A DNA stretch of 44,947 nt from Candidatus Aminicenantota bacterium (GCA_026416195.1 JAOAFQ010000214.1:1-44947), one strand, 5' to 3'; positions 33,795 through 42,234 are shown, counted from the first letter of the stretch. The notes: generated by a model from the sequence alone, not told the origin. Program-made: numbers and translations.

Positions 33795-34431
33795 AAATCT
33801 CCTTGGCTAAAATATGGGCCTGGCGAAGGGGTTCAGGAAAACGATATTGAGAGAATTCCAGAGCTAAGAAAAGGCAATCTTCAAAGCTTACCCGATGTCC
33901 AGGCGAAACAAAAATAGGTTTAACCCCAGTCTTTGTCCGAAGACAGAAGCCAACTTTTTCTCCTTTGCGATCCCGATAAAGAGTAAAAGCGCCTCGAAAT
34001 TGAGCCGGTTCGTTAAAAGGAAAATAGGCTTTTTTAGCACAGCCAATTGTCGGAATATCGGCCATAACTCCAATAAAAGTAGCTAGCCCCATTCTTCTCG
34101 GATGGGCCAATCCATTGCCATCAATAAACCAGACGTTAGGTAAGGATTTAACTTTTTTTAGAGCTTGAAGAAAAACTGGTCCTTCTCGGAAACAAAGAAA
34201 GCCAGGAATGTATGGAAAACTCAGTTCTTTTACAATTAACACTCTTTCAATAACGGTTAAATTTACGGCATCAAGAATAACCAAGGCGGCACCGATTTTT
34301 TTCTGGGAATTAAAAATAGCAAAATCTGCCCCTCCGATAAGTTTAAGAGGACGCTTCAAGCTTTCAAGCCTAATTTTTTGAGCCAAAGTTCTTTGGGCTA
34401 AACATGCTTTTTCAAAATTAAAGGGAGTCAT
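33784..34431 (-). CDS. nfi: Endonuclease V
   Basis: Nicks DNA (and can cut RNA) next to deaminated bases such as hypoxanthine. Motifs: LIGGADFAIF with the first catalytic Asp, PYIPGFLCFREGP with the Glu, FIDGNGLAHPRRMGLATFIGV with the second Asp, and the TIGCAKK substrate segment. I chose the ATG at 34431 because AGGTGA lies five bases upstream; a GTG three codons earlier has no such site. The protein is 215 residues, a normal length. The last 11 bases overlap the convergent ftsX end, so the two genes share DNA tail to tail. Confidence 0.94.
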   Translation of the reverse strand: MTPFNFEKACLAQRTLAQKIRLESLKRPLKLIGGADFAIFNSQKKIGAALVILDAVNLTVIERVLIVKELSFPYIPGFLCFREGPVFLQALKKVKSLPNVWFIDGNGLAHPRRMGLATFIGVMADIPTIGCAKKAYFPFNEPAQFRGAFTLYRDRKGEKVGFCLRTKTGVKPIFVSPGHRVSFEDCLFLALEFSQYRFPEPLRQAHILAKEIFKS

Positions 34432-34518
34432 TTTTATCACCTAATAATTCGACCAAAAGAACCTAAAATAAATACATTTTATCATTTAAATTTAGGGGAA
34501 GGTTAATTTTGCCTTTTA

Positions 34519-34547
34519 TTGACTCTTATAGGGACTTAACTTAAAAT
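34519..34547 (+). promoter_or_regulatory. Promoter of the rodZ-ntrYX-recO operon, leaderless type
   Basis: TTGACT (34519-34524), a 17-base spacer and TAAAAT (34542-34547). Seven bases later comes the ATG at 34555, so the transcript should begin at or one base before the start codon. No Shine-Dalgarno is present. This is the best example of the leaderless pattern in the window. Confidence 0.6.
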
Positions 34548-34554
34548 TGAATTA

Positions 34555-35340
34555 ATGGCCTCCATAGGACAAGAATTAAAACAGGAAAGGGAAAAAAGAG
34601 GCATTTCCTTAGAAGAAATTTCCCAAGCGACCAAAATTAGCTGCCGCTTTCTTCAGGCCATTGAAAATGATAATTATGACTTGCTTCCTGGGGGGTTTTT
34701 CAATAAAGCTTTCCTTCGGGCCTACCTCCAATATCTAGGGCTTGAAGAGAAGCCTTTTTTGAATCGATTTGAAGTTGCTATAAGGCAAAAAATCTCAGCA
34801 TCGAACCTAAAAGATACCGACACGGAAAAGATAAATAAAACCACGCCTTGGTCCAGAATTCTTTTTACCAGCCTAATTTTGGTCGCTGGTCTAGGATTTT
34901 TCTTTCTTCTCCTCCAATTAAAACCTAAGCCAGAACCAGTTATTACCAAGGCTTTGGTAGTTGAGCCAACGAAGCTACCTGTCCAAACAGTAGAGGAAGA
35001 AAAAGAAAAAGAGCCGGAACCAACAACAAGCCTTAATTTGAAAATTGATTTCCAACAAAAAACTTGGATTCAGGTTTATGCCGATGGCCTCTTAAAACTT
35101 GATGGAATTAAAAATCCAGGTCATACCGTTGAAATTACGGCCAACAAAGAATTCTTAATTCACCTTGGCAATGCTGGTGGGATAATTTATACTCTCAATG
35201 GCTTTAAAGGCCGAAGCTTTGGTCGGTCTGGGGCTGTCGTTAAAAATATTCGGATAACTTTAGAAAATCTTAAAGAATTTATTGAGCCAGAATCATCGCC
35301 TAAATCCTTAAATCAAAATTTAAGCGCACCTTCTCACTAA
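34555..35340 (+). CDS. RodZ-like helix-turn-helix membrane protein
   Basis: Probably a cytoskeleton/cell-shape protein that tethers MreB, by analogy with RodZ. The order over 261 residues is a cytoplasmic XRE-type helix-turn-helix (about 4-70; LKQEREKRGISLEEISQATK and FNKAFLRAYLQYLGL), one transmembrane helix (about 100-121; ILFTSLILVAGLGFFFLLL), a Pro/Glu-rich linker (about 122-158) and a C-terminal beta domain of the DUF4115 kind (about 160-245; TWIQVYADGL, FLIHLGNAGGI). A role as a transcriptional regulator is less likely given the membrane anchor. It begins the operon leading to the NtrY-like kinase four bases later. Confidence 0.85.
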   Translation: MASIGQELKQEREKRGISLEEISQATKISCRFLQAIENDNYDLLPGGFFNKAFLRAYLQYLGLEEKPFLNRFEVAIRQKISASNLKDTDTEKINKTTPWSRILFTSLILVAGLGFFFLLLQLKPKPEPVITKALVVEPTKLPVQTVEEEKEKEPEPTTSLNLKIDFQQKTWIQVYADGLLKLDGIKNPGHTVEITANKEFLIHLGNAGGIIYTLNGFKGRSFGRSGAVVKNIRITLENLKEFIEPESSPKSLNQNLSAPSH

Positions 35341-35344
35341 TTCC

Positions 35345-37510
35345 ATGGAACAAAAAAGACAAAAGGGCGCAAGGCTTATTGGCGCTCTAATTATTCTTTT
35401 AATTGTTCTTTTTTTTACGATTGAATTTTTTATTAGGGAAACGCAAGAATTTTCACCCACTTCTTTCACCAACTTACTACTCTCATCCCTTCAGATCATT
35501 GTCCTTCTTCTTTTTCTTATCCTTCTCTTTGTTCTTGGCCGAAATCTGGTCAAATTATATTTAGAAAGAAAACACAAAGTTGTGGGGGCTCATTTTAAGA
35601 CTAAACTTGTCTTTTTTTTCATTGGCCTTTCACTAATACCAACCTTACTTCTCTTTCTTTTTGCTTCAGATCTAATCAGTCGGAATATTGAACGCTGGTT
35701 TCAGACTCCCTTTGACCGGATTATGGCCGACACCAAAGAAGTGGCCGATGGCTTTTATCAATCGACAAGTGATATAACCTATCATTATGCCCAACAATTG
35801 GCCGAAACTATTCGGCGCCAGAAATTGGCCGCGCTTGAGAATCGGCTCCTCTTACGAGATTTTATTTGGAGCAAACTTACCGAATATCAACTTGATGAAA
35901 TTGGCATTTACTTGGAAGATGAAGAACTTTTTACCTACCTAAATCCTAACTTACCTTTAGAAGATTATCGCCCGATTCAAGCCAATATGATCCAGCGAGC
36001 CCATCTGGGGGAAATTTTCGAAAGCATTGAACCTATGGGACAAGGAGAAATGGTTCGACGCGGGGTTTCGCTAACCATTCCTGAAATGGGTCATATCTTT
36101 GTGGCTACCGGCAAATTCATTCCCCAAAGTTATGCTCAAAAAATTAAAAATATAAGTGGGTACATTCAACGCTATCGCCTCCTAATGATTCAAAGAAATC
36201 CAATGAAAGCCTTCTATATCATTACCCTTCTCTTTGTAACTCTGTTAATCGTCTTTGCGGCTAGTTGGATTGGATTCCATTTAGCCAAAAGCATTACCGT
36301 TCCAATAGAAAAATTGGCTCTAGCGACTAAGGAAGTGTCAAAGGGAAATCTTGACGTTCGGGTTGAAGATCCGGCTTCAGATGAAATTGGGACTCTCATT
36401 GAATCTTTCAATCAAATGATTGCTGATCTTAGGGAAAGTCAGAAAAACATTGCTCTGAAAACAGCCGAATTAGAAAACCGGCGTCACTATATTGAAACTA
36501 TTCTTTATAACATAACGACTGGAGTCATAACTCTTAATGAGGTTGGAAATATCGTTACTATTAATCCATCAGCTCGAGAAATGCTTGGTCTTCCTCGGAA
36601 TAATCAGCCTGGGTTAAGTTATCTTGAAATTCTTAAAGATTCTCGTTATCACGAAATTTGTCGCTATATAGACTGGGGTTTGAAAAATAGGACAAGATTG
36701 AGCGATAAAGAAGTAAACATCATTGTCAACGGACAAACTGTCACTTTGGCCTTGAGCCTTATTCCCCTTCGCTCCGCTGACAACACCTTTTCAGGATTGA
36801 TTGTTGTTCTTGACAATCTAACTCAGCTCATTCAAGCTCAAAAAATGGCCGCCTGGAAAGAAGTAGCTCAACGAGTCGCCCATGAAATTAAAAATCCACT
36901 AACTCCTATTCAACTTTCAGCAGAGAGAATTTTAAAAACCCTACAAAAAGAAAATCTCATTAAATTTGAAAGCATTGAGGAAGGGGCTAAAACCATTTTG
37001 CAAGAAGCCCGAAGCATTAAATCTCTAGTTGATGAATTTTCCAATTTTGCTCGTCTACCTAAGATCCAGCTCCAGCCTCATGATTTACATCAAACGATCA
37101 CCCAAGTAGTTTCTCTTTTTCGAGGAATTTTCAATGAGATTGAATTCGAGCTTAATCTGGCCGATGATGTTCCTTCGCCACTGATGATTGATCCTGAACA
37201 AATCAAACGAGTTTTAATCAACCTTTTTGATAATGCCATTGAAGCCATGAACAAGAAAGGGAAAATAAGCTTAAGAACTCGGTTCGATAAAAGCCAAAAT
37301 CGAGTTATTATAGAAGTCGCTGACAATGGTCCTGGTATTCCCGAGGAAGATAAAAATAAACTCTTTCTTCCTTATTTTTCCACCAAAAGAAAAGGCACTG
37401 GCTTAGGTTTGGCCATTGTTCATCAAATCGTAAAAGAACATAACGGAACGATCTCCGTGGATGATAATATACCCAACGGGGCTAAATTTATTATTCAACT
37501 ACCAACTTAA
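35345..37510 (+). CDS. ntrY: NtrY-like membrane sensor histidine kinase
   Basis: Senses an unknown envelope or metabolic signal and phosphorylates the next-gene regulator. Over 721 residues: transmembrane segments near 11-30, 46-66 and 88-108; an extracytoplasmic region up to about 285; a fourth segment near 288-312; then HAMP (VPIEKLALATKEVSKGNLDV), PAS (about 390-490), HisKA with H513 (RVAHEIKNPLTPIQLSAERI), and HATPase with NLFDNAIEAM, DNGPGIP and GTGLGLAIV. This architecture and the H-box are those of NtrY. It follows the RodZ-like gene by four bases and precedes the NtrX-like gene by 22 bases, so it belongs to one operon. Histidine kinase chemistry looks intact. Confidence 0.9.
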   Translation: MEQKRQKGARLIGALIILLIVLFFTIEFFIRETQEFSPTSFTNLLLSSLQIIVLLLFLILLFVLGRNLVKLYLERKHKVVGAHFKTKLVFFFIGLSLIPTLLLFLFASDLISRNIERWFQTPFDRIMADTKEVADGFYQSTSDITYHYAQQLAETIRRQKLAALENRLLLRDFIWSKLTEYQLDEIGIYLEDEELFTYLNPNLPLEDYRPIQANMIQRAHLGEIFESIEPMGQGEMVRRGVSLTIPEMGHIFVATGKFIPQSYAQKIKNISGYIQRYRLLMIQRNPMKAFYIITLLFVTLLIVFAASWIGFHLAKSITVPIEKLALATKEVSKGNLDVRVEDPASDEIGTLIESFNQMIADLRESQKNIALKTAELENRRHYIETILYNITTGVITLNEVGNIVTINPSAREMLGLPRNNQPGLSYLEILKDSRYHEICRYIDWGLKNRTRLSDKEVNIIVNGQTVTLALSLIPLRSADNTFSGLIVVLDNLTQLIQAQKMAAWKEVAQRVAHEIKNPLTPIQLSAERILKTLQKENLIKFESIEEGAKTILQEARSIKSLVDEFSNFARLPKIQLQPHDLHQTITQVVSLFRGIFNEIEFELNLADDVPSPLMIDPEQIKRVLINLFDNAIEAMNKKGKISLRTRFDKSQNRVIIEVADNGPGIPEEDKNKLFLPYFSTKRKGTGLGLAIVHQIVKEHNGTISVDDNIPNGAKFIIQLPT

Positions 37511-37532
37511 ATTATAAATTAAACTATAAAAA

Positions 37533-38894
37533 ATGAGTCCAGAAAGAATTTTGGTTATTGACGACGAAATAAGTATCTGCAGTACCCTTAAAGCCATTCT
37601 CGAAGATGAAGGTTATGAAGTTAAGACCGTTGAAACCGCTGAGGACGGTCTGAACCTCCTTCGACAGCAGCCCTTTGATCTAGTGATGTTAGATATTTGG
37701 TTACCTGAAATGAATGGGCTTGAAGCTTTGAGTCGGATTAAGGAAAATGAGGAAAATCTTCAAGTTATTATAATCTCAGGACATGGCACTATAGAATCAG
37801 CGGTTAAGGCCACCAAAATGGGGGCCTTCGATTTCCTAGAAAAACCCCTTACTCTCGAAAAAGTGGTTCTGACAGTCCGCAATGCTTTGAGACAAAAAAG
37901 ATTGGAAGAGGAAAACCTTCAACTTAAAGAAAGACAAAAAGGCAAATTCTATTTACTCGGACAGAGCTACGCAATTAAACGGCTTCAGGAAGAAATTAGT
38001 CAAATTGCGCCCTCCAATGGGAGAGTCCTTATTTATGGCGAAAATGGTACAGGTAAAGATTATATTGCCCGCTTTATTCATCAGATGAGTCAACGCCGGG
38101 ACAAACGTTTTGTCGAAATTAATTGCTCAGCTATTCCCGACCATTTGATGGAAGGTGAACTATTTGGTTACCAAACTGAACCTTCACCCGGAATCGGCCG
38201 AGATCGCCGTGGAAAACTTCTGCAAGCAAACGGCGGAACTCTTTTCCTTGATGAAATTGCTGATATGAATCTTAAAATCCAGGCAAAGTTAGTTAAGGTT
38301 ATTGAGGAAGAAAGGTTGGAGCTTTTAGACCTTGATCAAACTTGCCCAATCAACGTAAGAATCATTGCCGCCACCAGTAAGAATCTGAAAGAATTAATCA
38401 ATCGTGGCCATTTTCGGGAAGATCTCTTTTTTAAGCTAAATGTCATTCCCTTGATTATCCCTCCATTAAGAGAAAGACCAGAAGACATTCCTATTCTCAT
38501 TGAGCACTTTCTTGATCACTTTTCTCAAGAATATGGTAAAAAGCCGAAAAAAATGAGCCCTGAAGCCATGGAAGCTTTTCTTCATTATATGTGGCCCGGG
38601 AATGTAAGTGAATTGATGAATGTCATCGAAAGGTTCGTTATTCTAGTCCCAGATGAGCTCATAACCGCCGACCATCTGACTTTGCTGGTTGAAGCCAGAG
38701 AATTAGACCATACTCTTTCCTCTCTCGAGGGGCAGTCTTTGGATGAAGCGAGACGAAAATTTGAAAGACATTATATTCACCGAGCTTTAACCAAACACAA
38801 ATGGGATATTGAAAAAACAGCCCAAGAACTCAGGTTATCAGCTAAAGAATTAGAATCAATGATTCGAACCTTTAATCTAACTTTTATCGATTAA
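37533..38894 (+). CDS. ntrX: NtrX-like response regulator with degenerate sigma-54 AAA+ domain
   Basis: Cognate regulator of the preceding kinase, 453 residues. The receiver (1-120) is intact: D10/D11, phospho-acceptor D54 (VMLDIWLP), K104. The AAA+ domain (about 138-385) has Walker A GENGTGKD (169-176) and Walker B GGTLFLDEIA (234-243). It lacks the GAFTGA loop: after GELFG the sequence runs YQTEPSPGIGRDRRG. The sensor-II arginine of GNVREL is Ser (GNVSEL, S359). A Fis-type helix-turn-helix ends it (about 420-447). Loss of GAFTGA is known in alphaproteobacterial NtrX, so this probably binds DNA without activating sigma-54 RNA polymerase. Loss of the sensor-II Arg goes further and may affect ATP use. 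Confidence 0.9.
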   Translation: MSPERILVIDDEISICSTLKAILEDEGYEVKTVETAEDGLNLLRQQPFDLVMLDIWLPEMNGLEALSRIKENEENLQVIIISGHGTIESAVKATKMGAFDFLEKPLTLEKVVLTVRNALRQKRLEEENLQLKERQKGKFYLLGQSYAIKRLQEEISQIAPSNGRVLIYGENGTGKDYIARFIHQMSQRRDKRFVEINCSAIPDHLMEGELFGYQTEPSPGIGRDRRGKLLQANGGTLFLDEIADMNLKIQAKLVKVIEEERLELLDLDQTCPINVRIIAATSKNLKELINRGHFREDLFFKLNVIPLIIPPLRERPEDIPILIEHFLDHFSQEYGKKPKKMSPEAMEAFLHYMWPGNVSELMNVIERFVILVPDELITADHLTLLVEARELDHTLSSLEGQSLDEARRKFERHYIHRALTKHKWDIEKTAQELRLSAKELESMIRTFNLTFID

Positions 38895-38899
38895 TTTTT

Positions 38900-39628
38900 A
38901 TGCCTCTTGAATCCACTGAAGCTATCATTTTAAAAAGTTCTCCTTGGGGAGAGCTGGATAAACTGGTTGTCTTTTTTTCTCGCGATAAAGGCTTGCTGCG
39001 CGGGCTGGCCAAGGGAGCCCAAAAATTCGGTAACCGTTTTGGCAGTAGCCTTGAGCCGATGTCGTATGTTAAAGTTTTTTATTACGAAAAGGAAAGACAA
39101 GATTTTGTCACTATCAGCCAATGTGATCTCATTGAATCTTTCTTTGAGCTGCAAACTAACTTTCAAAATGCTTGCCTTCTAAGCTATTGGGCTGAATTAA
39201 CTGAAGAATTTTATCCGACTAGAATTAAAGAAGAGTTTCTTTTCCGCCTTCTTTTAGCTTGTCTTCGAGCTTTGAAGGCAGGAGGCGACCGAGAGATCAT
39301 TACTCGGTATTTCGAAATTTGGCTTCTTCGATTAAGCGGGCTTCTGCCTGAGGCCAATCGATGCCAAAAATGCCATCGACTCCTTACAAGCCAAGCTTGG
39401 CTCTCTCCGAAGAAAGATGGCTTTTTTTGTGAAAGTTGTACTAAAGAGAAAAATGAGCCAGTCCCGGCGGAATTAGTCTCTTTTATTAAATGGACCAGGA
39501 AATATCCACCCTCCGAAAAAGCACCCCTTTCATCTGAAGCTAGCCGTCAACTGGCGCCATTTGTTCAAGCTTGGCTCATCTATCACTTAGAAAAAGAACC
39601 TAGAAGTCTTCGACTGTTAAAGGCTTGA
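38900..39628 (+). CDS. recO: DNA repair protein RecO
   Basis: Mediator that, with RecR, loads RecA at gaps. The 242-residue protein starts with the OB-fold block STEAIILKSSPWGELDKLVVFFSRDKGLL and LAKGAQKFGNRFGSSLEPM, followed by a helical domain. The zinc-binding loop is CQKCHRLL and FCESCTKE (two CxxC pairs). Length is normal. It starts five bases after the ntrX stop, so it is probably read from the rodZ-ntrYX transcript. Confidence 0.92.
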   Translation: MPLESTEAIILKSSPWGELDKLVVFFSRDKGLLRGLAKGAQKFGNRFGSSLEPMSYVKVFYYEKERQDFVTISQCDLIESFFELQTNFQNACLLSYWAELTEEFYPTRIKEEFLFRLLLACLRALKAGGDREIITRYFEIWLLRLSGLLPEANRCQKCHRLLTSQAWLSPKKDGFFCESCTKEKNEPVPAELVSFIKWTRKYPPSEKAPLSSEASRQLAPFVQAWLIYHLEKEPRSLRLLKA

Positions 39629-39691
39629 TTTTAACCTACCAAAAATGATAATAGGAAATTTCTTATTGTTTGTTTAAAGAAAGGAGAGGCC

Positions 39692-40186
39692 ATGGCTAAT
39701 TGTCATCTTTGCAGTAAGAAGATTGAGGCAACCGAAACCTATCATTTAATTTCAGTTAACCAAGTCAAGGGTGAAGGCAACTCTCGGCAAATTCTAGGCA
39801 GCCAGGAAGTTGCTTTCATCTGTGATGACTGCTTCAACGAAGGCTTGGGTAATGTTTTTCTTAGCCTTCGCCATATTCACCGGGCCGACACGCAGCTCCT
39901 TGAGAAAATGGAAGCGGTGAAAAAATCATTAAACCTAGTTGACCTATTAAAGGAGTTTGCCATTATTGGAGAACCAGTTGGGACAAGCAATCTTTATTTA
40001 GCCCGCTGTCCCTTCCATCAACAGGATTCATCTTTCTTATATGACGATAAAGAATATTATTGTTTTTGTGAAGGGTTAAAGGGCGACATATTTAGCTTCA
40101 TTATGAATTATTACCGCGACATCGAACGCCAAGAAATGACCTTAAAAAAAGCGGTTGACTTTCTGATGAGTAAGATACCAGCTTGA
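39692..40186 (+). CDS. Stand-alone CHC2 (DnaG-like) zinc protein with N-terminal zinc finger
   Basis: 164-residue protein I cannot name. Residues 4-47 form a four-cysteine finger (C4, C7 in CHLC; C44, C47 in CDDC). Residues 83-160 resemble the zinc-binding CHC2 domain at the N-terminus of DnaG primase: LVDLLKEFAII, then RCPFHQQDSSF (C106, H109), then YYCFCEGLKGDIFSFIMNY. DnaG has CxxC in the last block; here the cysteines are C124 and C126 (CxC), one residue closer. No TOPRIM or helicase-binding domain follows. AAGGAG precedes the ATG by about seven bases. Position after recO suggests a DNA transaction, but the function is unknown; a phage- or plasmid-derived primase fragment is another possibility. 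Confidence 0.75.
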   Translation: MANCHLCSKKIEATETYHLISVNQVKGEGNSRQILGSQEVAFICDDCFNEGLGNVFLSLRHIHRADTQLLEKMEAVKKSLNLVDLLKEFAIIGEPVGTSNLYLARCPFHQQDSSFLYDDKEYYCFCEGLKGDIFSFIMNYYRDIERQEMTLKKAVDFLMSKIPA

Positions 40187-40195
40187 ACCCCTCTT

Positions 40196-41278
40196 TCAGT
40201 ATTTTTTAAAAAGCTCACCCCAGGAGGTTTTAAGGATTTGGCGAGTGCGTCGGCGACCGACAAAAGGATGCCAAATCCAATCATGAAAAATGACTGAGGC
40301 TAAATAAGACCAAGGGGTAATAAAGGAACGGAGGAGAAATTTTTCTAAGGGCTTGAGAGGCCCCCAATAAATAAGCTTTTGGCCAAAGCTAGCGAAAGTA
40401 TTGGCTGATTTACTAAAATGAAAATTAACTTCGGAAATATCTTCTCCGACCACTTCAATTTCCCTTGGGTCTCCACAACCAAGCCCCTCTTCATGGGCCA
40501 AACGAATAAATTTTAATTCTAACGGGTCAAAACCCATCATTTTAGCGGCAATGGCATCTATAGCGACTTGATCAGCACTAGCTAATAAATAATTTTTAAT
40601 ATGAGGAACCATGCACCTTGGACCTGGGCCATCACCAGCAATCGTCCCATCCATGACCGCAAAAAGCCCCCGATGAATTTCTTTTTGAATTACCAGAAGA
40701 TCTACTAAAGTTTCATGAATAACGCTATGAGTCCAGTGTCTTCTTTCTTGGAGAAGACCACCAAAGGCATTTTTCATAGCTCCAGTCATGGTAGTGAAAA
40801 CATGAGTTTTCATAGTCGGTAAATGGATAATATTAGAACCAATGAAGCGCTTTGGAATTTGGATGCCTTCAGGAAAAATTGAGTTAAGTACTCGGATTTT
40901 GCCTTTTGGTTCATATTTAACCCATTCTTCGTTTTCATACAAATGAATATTTCTGAGTCCATATTTCTGGATAACGGGTAAATGCTTGTTTCTTTTTTCG
41001 CCTTTTTTAGCCGAAACGACTACTGTGCGATTATGGCAAGCATAAATAAGCTCTCGGGAATAACCATCTTCCAGCAGAGTCTTGATGACCCCCTCAAGTT
41101 GCCAAGGCGTTGTCGAACAAGCTGGATAATAATAATGCCAGGAAATGTTTATTTTAAGGGCGATTTCCGGCCCTTTGGGCAAGAATTTCTGATATTGAGC
41201 TAAATGCATTACTTTTCTAATATCTTCTAAAACTGACTCAGGTGAGGTTCTAATCACCGCGACCGTCGGTTTTTCCAT
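40196..41278 (-). CDS. DUF362 domain-containing protein
   Basis: 360-residue cytoplasmic-looking protein of the DUF362 family, whose activity is unsettled. Family features are VAVIRTSPESVLEDI, ALKINISWHYYYPAC, the central block HLPTMKTHVFTTMTGAMKN followed by FGGL, and VMDGTIAGDGPGPRC. It has no added ferredoxin domain and no CxxCxxC motif, unlike many DUF362 proteins. A C-terminal tail with aromatic and basic residues (about 300-360) could be amphipathic and touch the membrane. The GAGGTGAAAG just before the ATG and the eight-base gap from the prenyltransferase gene show that they form a two-gene operon. Confidence 0.85.
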   Translation of the reverse strand: MEKPTVAVIRTSPESVLEDIRKVMHLAQYQKFLPKGPEIALKINISWHYYYPACSTTPWQLEGVIKTLLEDGYSRELIYACHNRTVVVSAKKGEKRNKHLPVIQKYGLRNIHLYENEEWVKYEPKGKIRVLNSIFPEGIQIPKRFIGSNIIHLPTMKTHVFTTMTGAMKNAFGGLLQERRHWTHSVIHETLVDLLVIQKEIHRGLFAVMDGTIAGDGPGPRCMVPHIKNYLLASADQVAIDAIAAKMMGFDPLELKFIRLAHEEGLGCGDPREIEVVGEDISEVNFHFSKSANTFASFGQKLIYWGPLKPLEKFLLRSFITPWSYLASVIFHDWIWHPFVGRRRTRQILKTSWGELFKKY

Positions 41279-41286
41279 CTTTCACC

Positions 41287-42162
41287 TCAAAATATATAAA
41301 TAATCAGAAAAACGGATACAATCCATAATGTTATATTGATCAGCATCGGCTTATCTTTCAAAACTAACTCCTCGGGACTCCCTCCATATCCTTTTTGATG
41401 GACAAGATAGAGATAGCGAAAAATTCCGTAAAGAACAAAAATTGAGCTATAGATAAGACTGCGAGTCCCAAATTTCTCTACTGTTTCGGGCGATATGGTA
41501 TAAAGACAATAGGCAATAACTGTTGAGGCTGTAACCACTGAAATCATTTGATCAAGAAGATATGCACTGTATTCTTTAAGAACAGGTCGATGCCCTGGCG
41601 CTTTGTCCTCAAGTAAAACAAGCTCGTGACGACGTTTGCTCATCCCAATGAATAAAGCCAGAAGGGAAGTACATATTAGAAGCCAAGAAGAAATAGGAAC
41701 TTTGATTACTACGCCGCCAGCGATGACACGAATGACAAAACCTGAAGCTAAAATAAAAATATCAAGAATGACGATATGTTTTAGCTTGAGTGAATAGGCA
41801 ATTTGAAAAAGAAAATAGGCTGCGGTTATCATGAAAAAAGGAAAGGATAGACTCCATGCCCAAAAAAGGGCGAGGCTGCTACCAAGCAAAAATATGGTTA
41901 AGGCTAAATTAGGGGAGAGAGCACCTGAAGCTAAAGGCCGACGACTTTTGAGTGGATGATTCCGATCTTCCTTTAAATCCATAAGATCATTAAAAATATA
42001 AAGGGAACCGGAAAGGAGACAATATAGGAGAAAAGATTCAGCGACTTTCACCAGGCTTGCCAGATCAAAAAGTTTCCGAGCAAAAATCAGAGCGGCAAAA
42101 AGAAAAAAATTTTTGGACCATTGGTAGGGACGCATCGCTGAAATAATTTTGATTAGCCTCAT
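41287..42162 (-). CDS. UbiA-family prenyltransferase, decaprenyl-phosphate phosphoribosyltransferase-like
   Basis: Integral membrane prenyltransferase with about eight or nine helices. The N-terminal MRPYQWSKNFFLFAAL and the first Asp-rich motif NDLMDLKEDRNHPLKSRRP match the subgroup that transfers phosphoribose to polyprenyl phosphate. The second Asp-rich region is near DIFILASGFVIRV. I chose the ATG at 42162 (291 residues) because it gives a family-like N-terminus; a TTG at 42204 would add 14 residues. The partner epimerase (DprE1/DprE2) is not in the window, so the final product is unclear. It is the first gene of an operon with the DUF362 gene and is divergent from the dCache kinase. Confidence 0.82.
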   Translation of the reverse strand: MRLIKIISAMRPYQWSKNFFLFAALIFARKLFDLASLVKVAESFLLYCLLSGSLYIFNDLMDLKEDRNHPLKSRRPLASGALSPNLALTIFLLGSSLALFWAWSLSFPFFMITAAYFLFQIAYSLKLKHIVILDIFILASGFVIRVIAGGVVIKVPISSWLLICTSLLALFIGMSKRRHELVLLEDKAPGHRPVLKEYSAYLLDQMISVVTASTVIAYCLYTISPETVEKFGTRSLIYSSIFVLYGIFRYLYLVHQKGYGGSPEELVLKDKPMLINITLWIVSVFLIIYIF

Positions 42163-42195
42163 TTTTAGTAGGCTATTATAAACCAAAACCCCCCC

Positions 42196-42226
42196 TTGAG
42201 ACAATTTGCTCTTATTTTGTTAAAAT
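42196..42226 (+). promoter_or_regulatory. Putative promoter of the dCache kinase/response regulator operon
   Basis: TTGAGA (42196-42201) and TAAAAT (42221-42226) are separated by 19 bases. The ATG at 42235 lies eight bases after the -10, giving a near-leaderless transcript. No Shine-Dalgarno is visible. Confidence 0.35.
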
Positions 42227-42234
42227 AAAATGGA

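Noticed and set aside
33787-33800. AGATTT-AA-AAATCT palindrome at the ftsX/nfi junction as a bidirectional terminator.
   Set aside because: The loop is two bases, the stem is A/T-rich and no T-run follows on either strand.
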